Shown here in pieces: positions 22,812-32,397 of a stretch of 64,000 nt of DNA. The position numbers and the translations under genes are program-made. Under the pieces are notes generated by a model that searched no databases, was not told where the DNA came from, and saw nothing but the letters and a program-made list of their open reading frames with translations. Origin of the DNA: Phytopythium helicoides (lineage: Eukaryota > Oomycota > Peronosporomycetes > Pythiales > Pythiaceae); assembly GCA_024867545.1 (NCBI GenBank), contig JANFNE010000050.1, positions 1-64,000 on the forward strand, in the 5' to 3' direction. Position 1 is the stretch's first letter, and every line of letters starts with the position of its first letter.

Positions 22812-23884
22812 GGGCGGCGGGGCGGCGGATGGCGAGTGGGTGGAGGAAGATGCCGCATCTTGGCAGCTTCAACATAGAACACGCGAAAAAAGTGCAGTCG
22901 GAGGAAAGCGTCGTGCGATATAATTAGAGCATTGTTGAGGGAAGAGGAGGGGGAGGAAGTGGGGAGGTTCAAAGCGGACACATGTCGAGACATGAGCGTG
23001 GCGTACTGTGGACCACGTCGCAATTACCCATCACGCGCTTTTCAGCCAACCGCATCGCTATATTCGGAGCCAATCATATATTTGGATGAAGTGTTGTAGC
23101 CAATCAGTGTCGGATTACGTCTCTGTTTATGCCGGGTGTGTTGAATTGTTTGCAAATAAGGTAAACTCAACTTCATTTTTGCTGAAATTCCACACATTTC
23201 GCTCATCATTCGGGCTTCGTCCATTTATGATGCCCGTGGAGCACGCGGCTAAAGCTGGAGCAGAGTCAAGTGCAGTCCAGCACGAACGTGGAGAGCACGT
23301 CTGGTGGTGAGCACTGGATTAAGAGCGGCATCTGCTGATGACGCAGTACGTGCTTTCAGTGGCTCTATCACGTCGGCGACTAGTGGTGATTTTGTGCTGG
23401 TGAGCACTGCGAGCGAATCATCATTCAATGCAGCGGTGTTTCATCGTCGTCAAGCGACTCTGGTGATGCGGTGCATGTGTCCGATGCTTCTCGTCGAGTG
23501 GCGCTACACTAGCGGTGGCGTGAGCGTATCGACCGGAACCACCGTGTTATCTGGCGCGATGTTCGTGCTGGAGACTGCATCCGCATCATCAGAGGCAAAA
23601 CGTTCGAGGTAACCAAATTGTAAAAATATTCATTATAATATAAAAACAAGGTGCATTTTTGAATTTTGTCCAATCGTTCGCTCGTAGTTTATGCTTCTGT
23701 TGATGCCGAGCGCCGTCCATTGGCCAAAAAAAACCGCGCGACGATGTCGCCCCTCCCGATCCTCCCTCCCTCCCTCCTCATGCGCCGCCCGTTTAACGCC
23801 GCGGGCATTCGCCGATCCGCCGCCGACCGCGCAGCTCCACGTGTGACCCAAACAGGCTCCTTCCTCTCTGCTCCATTCGCTACG
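22812..23884. other. Intergenic region upstream of SOD gene
   Basis: Holds the upstream DNA of two divergent genes (the kinase fusion and the SOD) and a relic of a Ser/Thr/Gly-repeat ORF at about 23304-23612. The part 23040-23240 is AT-rich and shows no feature. In-frame ATGs at 23666-23742 precede the SOD start but would add a Pro/Arg-rich leader unlike known SODs. Confidence 0.5.
23304..23612 (+). pseudogene. Relic of Ser/Thr/Gly-repeat protein
   Basis: Open frame of 102 codons with no ATG start. It shows strand-like repeats such as SGSITSATSGDFVLVSTAS and SGGVSVSTGTTVLSG. This spacing (SG-hydrophobic-ST-G) is typical of long beta-helical Ser/Gly repeat proteins known in oomycetes. Just upstream a TSGG in another frame suggests a frameshift, so it is probably a fragment of a decayed gene. 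It ends at a normal stop. Confidence 0.35.
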
Positions 23885-24630
23885 ATGGCCATGGCGATGA
23901 CGCTCAAGCGCGCGGCGAGCTCGGCCGCGCATAAGCAGGCGACGCGCGGCATCGCGACGGTCAAGCTGCCGGACCTGGCGTACGACTTCGGCGCGCTGGA
24001 GCCGGCCATCTCGGGCGAGATCATGCAGCTGCACCACCAGAAGCACCACAACACGTACGTGACCAACTACAACGCGGCGCTGGAGCAGTACGCCGAGGCC
24101 GAGGTCAAGGGCGACCACGCCAAGATGATCGCGCTGCAGCCGGCGCTGCGCTTCAACGGCGGTGGCCACGTCAACCACTCCATCTTCTGGACCAACCTGG
24201 CGCCCGTCAGCCAGGGAGGCGGCGGAGAGCCCGAGGGAGAGCTCGCGCAGGCCATCAACGCCGAGTTCGGCAGCTTTGAGAGCTTCAAGAAGACCATGGC
24301 CACCAAGTCGGCCGCCGTGCAGGGCTCGGGCTGGGGATGGCTCGGCTACAACAAGGAGACCAAGCGCGTCGGCATCGTCACGTGCGCCAACCAGGACCCG
24401 TGCTCCACGACGGGCCACGTCCCGCTGCTCGGGTGCGTCTCGCCGCTGCGTTTTCGCTCGAGGGCTCGATGAACTAACTCTTCTCGCTCTCTCTGTCCAA
24501 CAGCATCGACGTCTGGGAGCACGCGTACTACCTGCAGTACAAGAATGTGCGCCCCGACTACCTGAACGCCATCTGGCAGGTCGTCAACTGGAAGAACGTC
24601 GAGGAGCGCTTCCTCGTCGCCAAGCAGTAG
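23885..24630 (+). CDS. SOD2: Mitochondrial Mn/Fe superoxide dismutase
   Basis: Two exons, 23885-24432 and 24504-24630, with a 71-nt intron (GTGCGT...ACAG), giving 224 residues. The N-terminal stretch rich in Ala, Arg and Ser ([13 protein letters not shown] to TRGIATV) looks like a mitochondrial presequence. The mature protein starts [14 protein letters not shown]. Metal ligands are His in [11 protein letters not shown], His in NHSIFW, and Asp and His in [12 protein letters not shown], which is encoded across the intron. GSGWGWL is the Mn/Fe-SOD signature region. It converts superoxide to peroxide and oxygen in the matrix. The start at 23885 fits the family length; an earlier in-frame ATG at 23744 would add 47 residues. 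Confidence 0.92.
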
Positions 24631-24913
24631 GCGTCTGTCCGTCCGTTCACCCGCTCGTTCGTCCGTTCGTTCGGCAACTGGTCTCCTGCAAGCCGCCTCT
24701 CGTTAATGCGAATGCCAATCCAAACGTGAACTCGCAGCCGCATCTAGTGTCATCCCTTCCACTCCATACAGTTTTATCCATCACCTCGAAAGCGATCTTC
24801 AAATTGAAGCGCCGCTACAATGTCTTCCGAAGGTGCAGCGAAGGTCGCGCTTCCCTCACTGGAGCAACATCTCCCCATGGCAATCCGCCATCTCGCCAAG
24901 TCGAGCCGCCGCC

Positions 24914-26458
24914 ATGGAGGCGCCGGCCCTGGAGCGCACCTTCCGCGGGCACCGCGCGGCTGTGGCGGGCGTGAGCTTCCACCCGAGCGGGCAGCAGCTG
25001 GCGTCGGCCTCGCTGGACGGCGGCGTGACGCTGTGGAACTTCCGCCCGAACCTGCGCGCCTTCCGCTACGCGGGCCATGGCGCAGCTGCGCTCTGCGTCG
25101 CCTTCTCGCCGGGCGGCGAGCTGCTCGCGTCAGGCTCGCAGGACCGCACCGTGCGGCTATGGACGCCCACGGTCAAGGGCGACTCGGTGGCTATCAAGGC
25201 GCACGCGGGCGCTGTGCGCAGCGTCAGCTTCTCGCCCTCGGGCCGCGAGCTGCTCACGGCGTCCGACGACATGGCCATTAAGGTCTGGGCTCTGCCCACG
25301 CGCAGGTTCCAGTGCTCGCTCACAGGCCACAGCAACTGGGTGCGCAGCGCGCGCTTCAGCCCCGACGCACGCCTCGTCGTATCCGGTAGCGACGACAAGA
25401 CCGTCAAGATTTGGGACACGGAGCAGCGCCGATGCCTGCTCACCTTCCTCGAGCACGCGGGCATCGTCAACGGCGTCGCCTTTCACCCGCGCGACGCCCC
25501 ACCAGTTGTCGCGTCCTGCAGCTACGACCGCAGCGTCAACCTCTGGGATTGCCGCGCTGGCAAGCTCGTGCAGCACTACAAGGCGCACGACGCCAACGTC
25601 ACCAGCGTCGCCTTCCACCCCACGGGCAACTACCTCGTCTCCACCTCCAACGACGGCACGCTCAAACTCTGGGACGTGCGCGAAGGACAGGTGCTCTACA
25701 CGCTGCATGGTCACGATGGAGCAGTGACCAGCGCCGACTTCTCGCCAGACTGCACGATGCTCGCGTCCGGAGGCGTCGACACGCTCGTCATGGTCTGGGA
25801 CGCCGACCTCGACAAGTGCTTGCAGGTTGACCGGTCGCCTCCCAAGGCACTCGCACACTCGAGCTCTACGGGTAGTATCAAGGGCAGCGGAGGAGGAGGC
25901 AACAATGTCGCCAATGGACAGAGTAGATCAGTCAAGAAGCCGACGGTCGTGACAACGCCACACGATCAAGGAGATCAGGACGAGCAGAGGTTTTCGCGTC
26001 CGTCAAGCGGACGTAAGAGCATGACGAGCACGCCAGTGACGCCCACGACATCGCTGCCCGCTCCGACACCACAGCAAAAGCCACAGAATCCGTACACTGC
26101 AGCCAAGTACGAGGCGCCTACTCCAAGGCGATCCGTGACGCCAATTGGCGAGTCGACTCGTCCTGGCTCCGCTCCTGCTCAGCTTCGGAGCAGACCTGTT
26201 GTTGACAACGAGGGTGGCGAGACTGGTGGAACGCAGCCAGTCTCTTCAACGAGTCCACTTGCGTCGTCTAATGGTCCGGCGATCCCGCCCAACATGACGA
26301 GCACGCTGCAGCACATTGTAGGCCAGCTGGAGATCATCACACGCACGCTATCGGTGCTGGAAGAGCGCATCTCCATCAGCGAGGATCGCATCAGCGACCT
26401 GGCCAAGGTGCAGAAGGAGCTGCTGGTGCAGCGACAGCAACAGCACCGCCGATCATAA
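24914..26458 (+). CDS. POC1: POC1 centriolar WD40 protein
   Basis: 514 residues, single exon. Residues 1-300 form seven WD40 repeats beginning ERTFRGHRAAV, with successive GHxxxV...W pairs (for example LTGHSNWVRSARFSPD, KIWDTEQRR and LHGHDGAVTSADFSPD). A Ser/Pro-rich linker follows. The C terminus LQHIVGQLEIITRTLSVLEE is the conserved POC1 coiled-coil motif. POC1 stabilises centriole and basal-body triplet microtubules, which suits an organism with flagellated zoospores. The ATG at 24914 was preferred to an earlier in-frame codon at 24833 because the WD domain begins within 10 residues. It is convergent with the tri-snRNP gene, with a 106-bp gap. Confidence 0.93.
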   Translation: MEAPALERTFRGHRAAVAGVSFHPSGQQLASASLDGGVTLWNFRPNLRAFRYAGHGAAALCVAFSPGGELLASGSQDRTVRLWTPTVKGDSVAIKAHAGAVRSVSFSPSGRELLTASDDMAIKVWALPTRRFQCSLTGHSNWVRSARFSPDARLVVSGSDDKTVKIWDTEQRRCLLTFLEHAGIVNGVAFHPRDAPPVVASCSYDRSVNLWDCRAGKLVQHYKAHDANVTSVAFHPTGNYLVSTSNDGTLKLWDVREGQVLYTLHGHDGAVTSADFSPDCTMLASGGVDTLVMVWDADLDKCLQVDRSPPKALAHSSSTGSIKGSGGGGNNVANGQSRSVKKPTVVTTPHDQGDQDEQRFSRPSSGRKSMTSTPVTPTTSLPAPTPQQKPQNPYTAAKYEAPTPRRSVTPIGESTRPGSAPAQLRSRPVVDNEGGETGGTQPVSSTSPLASSNGPAIPPNMTSTLQHIVGQLEIITRTLSVLEERISISEDRISDLAKVQKELLVQRQQQHRRS

Positions 26459-26564
26459 GGGGAGTCCACGAGAAGCACAATCACTATGAGGGAGCGCGCA
26501 GCTCCCACCGCAAGTAGACAGACAGCCAAGTAATATATCCCAACGACCTCTTTCATTGGCGCCG

Positions 26565-27133
26565 TCACTTGCCGTCGAGCGGGCGATTGAAGCCCCCGCG
26601 GCGGTTCATGTACTGCCGGTAGTCGCGCTTCTTCTCTTTGCGCAGTGCTCCCGCGGCTACGCCTCGGATGTTGTCTTCCACCGGCTTGCCCTTGGTCGAG
26701 TCGAAGCCGCCGAAGCCCATGAGCGCGCGCATCTGCTCCTCCTCGCTCAGCTGCGCGAGCGGGTTCGGCGCCTCGACCTCCTGCTGCTGCTGCTTGGACT
26801 CGCTGGTTGTCAAGACAGCATTAGGTCAGTCCAGCTCCGCGATCGAGCGCTACCGAGGCCAAGAGCTCCGCACCTGTCGCCAGGCGAGCGAGACGGAGAG
26901 CGCGAGGGCGAGCGGTGACGCCCGCGGCTCCTGCTCCTGCTGCGGCTGCGGCGCGAGCGATCGCGACGCGAGCGACCGCGGCGAGGAGACGCCGAGCGGG
27001 AGCGAGAGCGAGAGAAGGAGCGGCGGCCCCGCGGCCTCTCGCGGTCGCGGCCGCGCGAGCGCGAGCGTGGGCGGCGGCGTACGGCGCGCCCCAGGCTGTC
27101 GACGGACGCGCTGCGGCTGCGGCTGCGCGGCAT
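26565..27133 (-). CDS. SNRNP27: U4/U6.U5 tri-snRNP 27-kDa protein
   Basis: Two exons, 26874-27133 and 26565-26802, with a 71-nt intron (GTGCGG...CCAG), giving 165 residues (human 155). Exon 1 encodes an Arg/Ser-rich RS domain ([10 protein letters not shown] onward). Exon 2 encodes the conserved C-terminal block: [17 protein letters not shown] and [16 protein letters not shown], nearly invariant in the family. It is a component of the spliceosomal tri-snRNP in the nucleus. The splice joins SPGD to SESKQQQQ. It lies 164 bp upstream in the genome of the stop of the FAM21-like gene and on the same strand. Confidence 0.93.
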
Positions 27134-27297
27134 GCTGGGTTTGTTGCGGCCTCTTTCGTCACTGGGCTTCAGTATGGCGAGTCTGGACTGGACGACAAAT
27201 GGTGTTAGGTGTCGTCAATACTCTAGTCGGGTTCAACTCGAACATGGGAATGCTGACAGAGAACTCGCTCGCGTTTAGTCTTGTTATCAGCTCGTCA

Positions 27298-30039
27298 CTA
27301 CTTTGCAGGGCCGAACAATCCCCCGTCGGCATCCCAGTCTGAGTCGGAATCCGAGTCCGACTGCGCGGCACGCATTCTAGCGGCAGGATTGGGGATCGGA
27401 GGGTGGACAGCGGACGCCGCAGGAACCGAGGCGGCGCCGAACAACGCAGGCGCCGCTGTCGGTGCTGCTGGGGTTGGAGCTGCAACTGGTGCAGGAGTCG
27501 GGGTCGGTGTTGGTGCCGGTGTTGCAGCGGGCACCTTCGCCGGAGCAGGCTTGGCAGAAGCCGAGCCAAATAGACCGCCGTCGTCGTCACTCCACGCGTC
27601 GCTATCATCGTCAGAGGACACCTGGCGATTGATGAGGGGACGTTGAGGCGGAACAGCAGCCACTGGTACTGGAGTAGCAACTGGAGCCGGGGTTGGCACC
27701 GGTCTCGGTGGTTGAGCTACTGCACGCGAAGGAGGGACACCAAAAAGACCACCTGCATCTGACTCACCATCGCTCGAGTCACTGGGCATACTCAATTTCC
27801 GGGCTTGTGGCCTTGGAACCGCAGCAACAGGAGGAGGCTGGGCAACTGGGGCAGGTCTGGCCTTGGCTGGCGCGCCAAACAGTCCACCGTCATCATCGTC
27901 ATCGCTATCATCATCATCGCTGTAAGTCTGTGTGAACACTGGCGACGGTCGAGTGGCTGGTTTTGGTGCTACTGCAGGCGCTACAACCGGCGCGGCGGCT
28001 GGAGCAGGTTGCGTAGGCTTCTTGACACCGAAGAGCCCACCGTCATCACTGTCATCGCTGTCATCGTCAGCGTTGAACAGCGATCCTTTTTGTGCTGTTT
28101 GGGAGCGGACGGGAGCTGCCGCTGGAGTTGGCGCGGGCTTCGCTGCAGGAGTTGGTTTTGCACCAAACAAACCTCCGTCGTCGTCGTCATCATCACTGCT
28201 GTCTGAGAATGCTCGCTGTCGTGGAGGTACCACTGGAGCGGCAGCAGGAACTGGCGCAGGTGTTGGCTTTTTCGGGGCCGCGCCGAATAGTCCTCCATCT
28301 TCATCGTCACTACTGTCATCCGAGAGACTTGGCCGTTGAGGTCGTGATTGAGGCGGCGGAAGCACAGGCACGCTCGTGGGGGCTGGGGACTGCTTCGTCT
28401 CCGCCTTGGCACTCGTGCCACGTCCAAACAGTCCACTGACAGTAGATTCGTTGTCACTGTCGCTTGCAGAGAAATAGCTCTTCTTTGCCTCTGGCTCGGA
28501 CTGCTTGACTTCTCCCATAGGAGGTAACCGGAATCCCTGAGGCGGCGGGGCCGTAGTAGTCGCAGGCTTTGGGGCCGCGCCAAACAAACCAGACTCTCCA
28601 TCATCATCATCCGACGAAGAGTCGAAGGAATCGGATCGCCGAATAGACAAACGCTTGCTGCTTGCTCGTCGTTTAGGCGTGCTGCCAAACAGATTATCGG
28701 TTCCAGCTTCTGATGGTGGTTGTGGAGGTGCTCGCGCAGGCTTTGACTCCTCGTCGGTTGCAAATACACGCGGCTTGGCCTTTGGAGCTCCGCCAAAGAG
28801 ACCGCTTTCGTCGTCATCGTCATCAGAGCTGTCGTCAAAGACCTGTCTCTTCGGCGCCTGGCGTGCTGGCGGAGCAGCATCTGATGGCGCCGACGCTCTT
28901 GTGGCTGATCGCTGCTTCGATTTACCATCATCGCTGTCACTCGTCCAGTCACTGCCGCTTTCACTTTCATCATCGTCGTCATCATCGAACACTGGCCGTC
29001 GACGCGAGCTTTTCTGCGGTAGCGGCGGGGGTGCCTGGTTCGGCGGCGGAGCACGCCCAAACAGTCCACTTGTGTCACTTTCCATCGAGTTGGCGCGGCC
29101 ACGATTGTTGTTGGGCTGAGCACTCATTACCGACGAGTCCTCCGAGTCCTCTGAATCCGCGCGCGTTCGTCGCGCCGAGCTGCGCTTCTGTCGCGGCGCG
29201 GAGGACGCAGAAGACGCTGACTCGTCCGAGCTGCTGTAGGAAGACCCGTACTCCGATTCGCTTTCGTCGCTCGAGCTGTCCGAGTCGTAGTCCGAGTCTG
29301 GCGCGGCTCCGAGGCCGAGCGTCTCGTCCTCGAGGAACTCGCGCGTGCCGATGATGAACGGCAGCGGGCGCTCGTTGTAGATGTCCAGCACCGTGTCGAA
29401 CTGGGACGACGCGTCGCTGCGGTCGTCGTCCTCGTCCATCATGGCGAACAGCTTCATGGCCTCCATGCCCATGTCGAGCGCCGAGCGGTACTTGCTGACG
29501 ACGGTCTCTGCGGCCGCCTTGGTGTCCTTGGGCGTCGGCGTGTCTCCCTCCGCGGCGGCAGCAGCGTCCGCTGCTGGTTTGTCGTCCTTGCTCTCCGTGG
29601 CGGCGGGCGTCGCCTCTAGCCCAAAGGCGTCCTCCTGCTCCTCGTCATACACGCGGTTCTCGATGAACTGGTTGTTGGAGAGCATGAGGAACTGGTTGAA
29701 GGTGTTCTTGAGGCGCACGTGCGCACCGTCCGCCTCGGCCGCCACATCGTGCAGCAGGTTCTCCAGGTGCTTGGTGCGTTCGAACAGCTCGACCGAGTAG
29801 CCCTTGAGGAACGCGTGCAGCTCATGGTCCGAGTGTAGCGTCCAGTTGCGCACCTCATGCGCCAAGTCGCCGAGCGTCTTGGCCTCCGCGGCCCTGCCAG
29901 CCGCTGGCGCCTCCTCCGCCGGCTGCGGCTCGCTCGCGGGCGTTTGCGGCTCATCAGAGGGCGGTGGAGGCGGAGGCGGCGGCGGCGCCATGAGCGCCAG
30001 CGCGCCGTCGGGCGGCCCAAGCGCCAGCACCTCGGCCAT
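27298..30039 (-). CDS. WASHC2: FAM21-like WASH complex subunit 2
   Basis: 913 residues, single exon. After a poly-Pro leader, residues about 55-135 match the FAM21 head, including FLMLSNNQFIENRVYDEE, and residues about 225-240 contain RPLPFIIGTREFLED. The remaining 650 residues are acidic and disordered, with 13 LFG motifs, most as Asp/Ser-rich runs followed by GGLFG. In animals the FAM21 head binds the WASH complex and acidic LFa repeats bind retromer VPS35 on endosomes. The repeated acidic-LFG unit is the likely counterpart here. The protein is shorter than human FAM21 (about 1,340). The start is the first ATG. Confidence 0.9.
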   Translation of the reverse strand: MAEVLALGPPDGALALMAPPPPPPPPPSDEPQTPASEPQPAEEAPAAGRAAEAKTLGDLAHEVRNWTLHSDHELHAFLKGYSVELFERTKHLENLLHDVAAEADGAHVRLKNTFNQFLMLSNNQFIENRVYDEEQEDAFGLEATPAATESKDDKPAADAAAAAEGDTPTPKDTKAAAETVVSKYRSALDMGMEAMKLFAMMDEDDDRSDASSQFDTVLDIYNERPLPFIIGTREFLEDETLGLGAAPDSDYDSDSSSDESESEYGSSYSSSDESASSASSAPRQKRSSARRTRADSEDSEDSSVMSAQPNNNRGRANSMESDTSGLFGRAPPPNQAPPPLPQKSSRRRPVFDDDDDDESESGSDWTSDSDDGKSKQRSATRASAPSDAAPPARQAPKRQVFDDSSDDDDDESGLFGGAPKAKPRVFATDEESKPARAPPQPPSEAGTDNLFGSTPKRRASSKRLSIRRSDSFDSSSDDDDGESGLFGAAPKPATTTAPPPQGFRLPPMGEVKQSEPEAKKSYFSASDSDNESTVSGLFGRGTSAKAETKQSPAPTSVPVLPPPQSRPQRPSLSDDSSDDEDGGLFGAAPKKPTPAPVPAAAPVVPPRQRAFSDSSDDDDDDGGLFGAKPTPAAKPAPTPAAAPVRSQTAQKGSLFNADDDSDDSDDGGLFGVKKPTQPAPAAAPVVAPAVAPKPATRPSPVFTQTYSDDDDSDDDDDGGLFGAPAKARPAPVAQPPPVAAVPRPQARKLSMPSDSSDGESDAGGLFGVPPSRAVAQPPRPVPTPAPVATPVPVAAVPPQRPLINRQVSSDDDSDAWSDDDGGLFGSASAKPAPAKVPAATPAPTPTPTPAPVAAPTPAAPTAAPALFGAASVPAASAVHPPIPNPAARMRAAQSDSDSDSDWDADGGLFGPAK

Positions 30040-30847
30040 GACGCCTGTCTCCTTGACTTGGTCCGAGTATGACGCCGCGGCGGCCCCCTTGTCGCCGGGT
30101 TGAGAAGATCAGTGCAACTTGGAACCTCTTGGAAACAGTAGCAGACCCAAAATGTCTTGGAAAGAGTATGTAAGCCAAGTAAGTGTGGACCACATATAGA
30201 GGCATGAGATGCTTCAGCAGCGCAGCATATCGATTCGGCGATGATCACAGTGTTTCCTCGTTGTGCTCGCCGATGAGCTCGATGAAGCGGCTGAAAATCA
30301 TTTCCCATTCCTCTCTCTCTTGCTTCTTCATGCCTAGGACAAGGAGCCGCGCGCACTTGGTACAATTTGGACTCGAATGCATGACATCGATATTTGCCGC
30401 CGACTCTGCAGAAGTTCATGGACTACAAGAAGTTGAACTTCGCGGTGGAGTGAGCAGCATAATCCCTTGCTCCTTGCGATGGATTCCATTGCTACGAAAA
30501 CACCTAAAGTGAGTGGCGTTGAAGGTGAAGCAACGCCTTCATACAAATTTCTTTTCACACCAGCGTTTCACAGTGTTCAATGATTTGCGGAAACTCGATT
30601 TGGGCAGGAACCAGCTTTGGTACGCACCAGCACCAGAGAGTTTTGTTCATGGGTCCGACAATGGAATCAGTGAAAAAAATGGCTTTAGCGATTTCATCGA
30701 GCCAACCGAGGAAACCTTGTGGCTCCGTTTGAGTTACACTGATAGTGCCGATGTTTTTTATGGCTCGTGTGATTCAACGATGATAGCAAAGACAAAGACT
30801 CACATACACCTTAACATCCTACAATAATCCTCTCTCGTTCGCTCCAA
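30040..30847. other. Intergenic, with possible gene fragment
   Basis: Between the FAM21-like gene start and the lipase 2 stop. The only protein-like piece is at 30245-30406 on the minus strand: about 53 codons ending in FSRFIELIGEHNEETL with a stop. It has coding-like composition but no ATG. An adjacent open piece at 30407-30500 in another frame suggests either a missed intron or a frameshifted relic. Nothing else was recognised. Confidence 0.35.
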
Positions 30848-32326
30848 TCAACCACGAAGGTGGCGGCGCGTGTGGCCGTTTAGCATGTTGGTGCAGTAGT
30901 TCTGAGCGTACGAGTTGATAGGACTCACACACAGCGCCTGCAGGTCGGATGTTGTCTGTACGCTCACAGCGGCCGCCTGCAGGTTCGCGATGGCCGTCGA
31001 GATGCTCACGTTGGCTGCTGCTTGGACACTAGCAGCCTCTACCATAGCACCTTGCTCCTCGAGACTCCGTGAGGTGGCGCCATCAGCCGGAAGGCTTGCA
31101 AGCAGCTGCGCCATAGCCACGTACAACGACAGCACCTGCGTGTGCAGCGTTGTGCCAATGATGGCGAGATGGTCCATGCGATTGATCTGCGTCATCTTGT
31201 TCCACTTGCCCTTGACGGACGTCCCGCTGAACGTGACCGCTGACCCAACCGAGTCCTGCGCCATCGAAATGGTGTTCACGACGCCGTCATTCGGCTGCCA
31301 GTCCGTGCTGAGCTTTAGTGTGTCGGGAGCGTAGCGGCCGCCAAGGAAAATCGCGAGTGGGTCAAGCGGCAGCAGCATTGTGAGGAGGTTGGGCAGCGAG
31401 ATCTTGCGGAACAACAAGTCGATCGTCGAGTACGTGTCAATCGTCGAGTAGCTGTAGTAGTAGACGTCCGAGAGCGTCGTCACCCAAGTGCTCTCCTCCT
31501 TGGCACCGGCTGTCGATAGACTCCAGAGGCACACGTCCTTGAATCCGGGCTTGAAGATGCTGCTCGAGAACACGCGCTTGATGTAGTCGGTCACCGTCTC
31601 AGTGCTCTGCTTGGCAGTGATTCCCCACTGATCCAGCTTGGCGTCGTAGACTGCAGTCGTGGACGAACCAGCGACACCAACCACGTTCAAGACCGAGGCG
31701 AGCAGAGACTTGACAGTGTCACCGATCTCTGAGAACCCGTCGGCGAGGGTCGTGCCCTGGTTCGGCGTAGAGATCGTCGTGATCGAGTGCACCCAGCTCT
31801 TGCCACCCGCAAACAGTGGACTCGTCGAACCAGTCTCAACCACAGGAGCACCAGCAGTGCCCTTCTCCAGCATGTGCGCCAGCATGCGGATGGTCTGTCC
31901 TCCCATCGAGTGACCGATGAGGTGGATCTTGTTGACCTTGCCATTGACGGTGTTCCCCCACGCGGGGTAGAGTCCGGTGTAGTTGCGTCCGTAGCGCGCG
32001 TGTCCGTACTTGGCGGAGTGCGTGAGTCCGTAGTCGACTTGTCCTCCCTTGATCTGTGCGTATAGTTCGCAGGCTCTGTCCCAGTTGCTGGAGAAGGGTC
32101 CTACGGCAGCGGTGTAGACGGTGTATCCCTGAGCCTTGAGTTGTTCCTGCAGGTCGCCTTGAATGCCGCCCCAATACTTGTAGCCGAATAGTTCATCGCG
32201 TCCCCATCCAGAGAAGCCGTGGACGAGTACGATCGGGTAGGTGTTCTGCGCCTCGACGATGGAGGTGAGCGTAGCAACAAGTGCTAGTAGCGCTGAGATG
32301 ATGGCAGTGCAGCTAGACTTGGCCAT
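30848..32326 (-). CDS. Secreted lipase, family I.5 type (lipase 2)
   Basis: 492 residues, single exon. Signal peptide MAKSSCTAIISALLALVATL to VEAQ, nearly the same as in lipase 1. It has VLVHGFSGWGRDEL, FSSNWDRACELYAQIKGG, nucleophile Ser in GHSMGGQTIRML, catalytic Asp in WQPNDGVVNT, His in MDHLAIIG, and C-terminal RRHLRG. The start ATG is set by a core promoter at 32397-32382 and by homology with lipase 1, whose leader is also conserved. A longer reading to 32479 would begin upstream of the promoter. The 5' half is almost base-identical to lipase 3, which faces away from it 1.5 kb on, while the 3' half is clearly diverged. Confidence 0.93.
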   Translation of the reverse strand: MAKSSCTAIISALLALVATLTSIVEAQNTYPIVLVHGFSGWGRDELFGYKYWGGIQGDLQEQLKAQGYTVYTAAVGPFSSNWDRACELYAQIKGGQVDYGLTHSAKYGHARYGRNYTGLYPAWGNTVNGKVNKIHLIGHSMGGQTIRMLAHMLEKGTAGAPVVETGSTSPLFAGGKSWVHSITTISTPNQGTTLADGFSEIGDTVKSLLASVLNVVGVAGSSTTAVYDAKLDQWGITAKQSTETVTDYIKRVFSSSIFKPGFKDVCLWSLSTAGAKEESTWVTTLSDVYYYSYSTIDTYSTIDLLFRKISLPNLLTMLLPLDPLAIFLGGRYAPDTLKLSTDWQPNDGVVNTISMAQDSVGSAVTFSGTSVKGKWNKMTQINRMDHLAIIGTTLHTQVLSLYVAMAQLLASLPADGATSRSLEEQGAMVEAASVQAAANVSISTAIANLQAAAVSVQTTSDLQALCVSPINSYAQNYCTNMLNGHTRRHLRG

Positions 32327-32381
32327 GGCTTGCTGATGCTGCGCAGTCTTGAAGTCGAAGGGAAGATCCGCGCCGCAGAGA

Positions 32382-32397
32382 GCAAAATGGGGAATGG
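32382..32397 (-). promoter_or_regulatory. Oomycete core promoter of lipase 2
   Basis: Minus strand CCATTCCCCATTTTGC fits YCAYTYY plus MWTTTNC and differs from the lipase 1 promoter by a single base. It begins 71 bp before the ATG. Confidence 0.75.
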
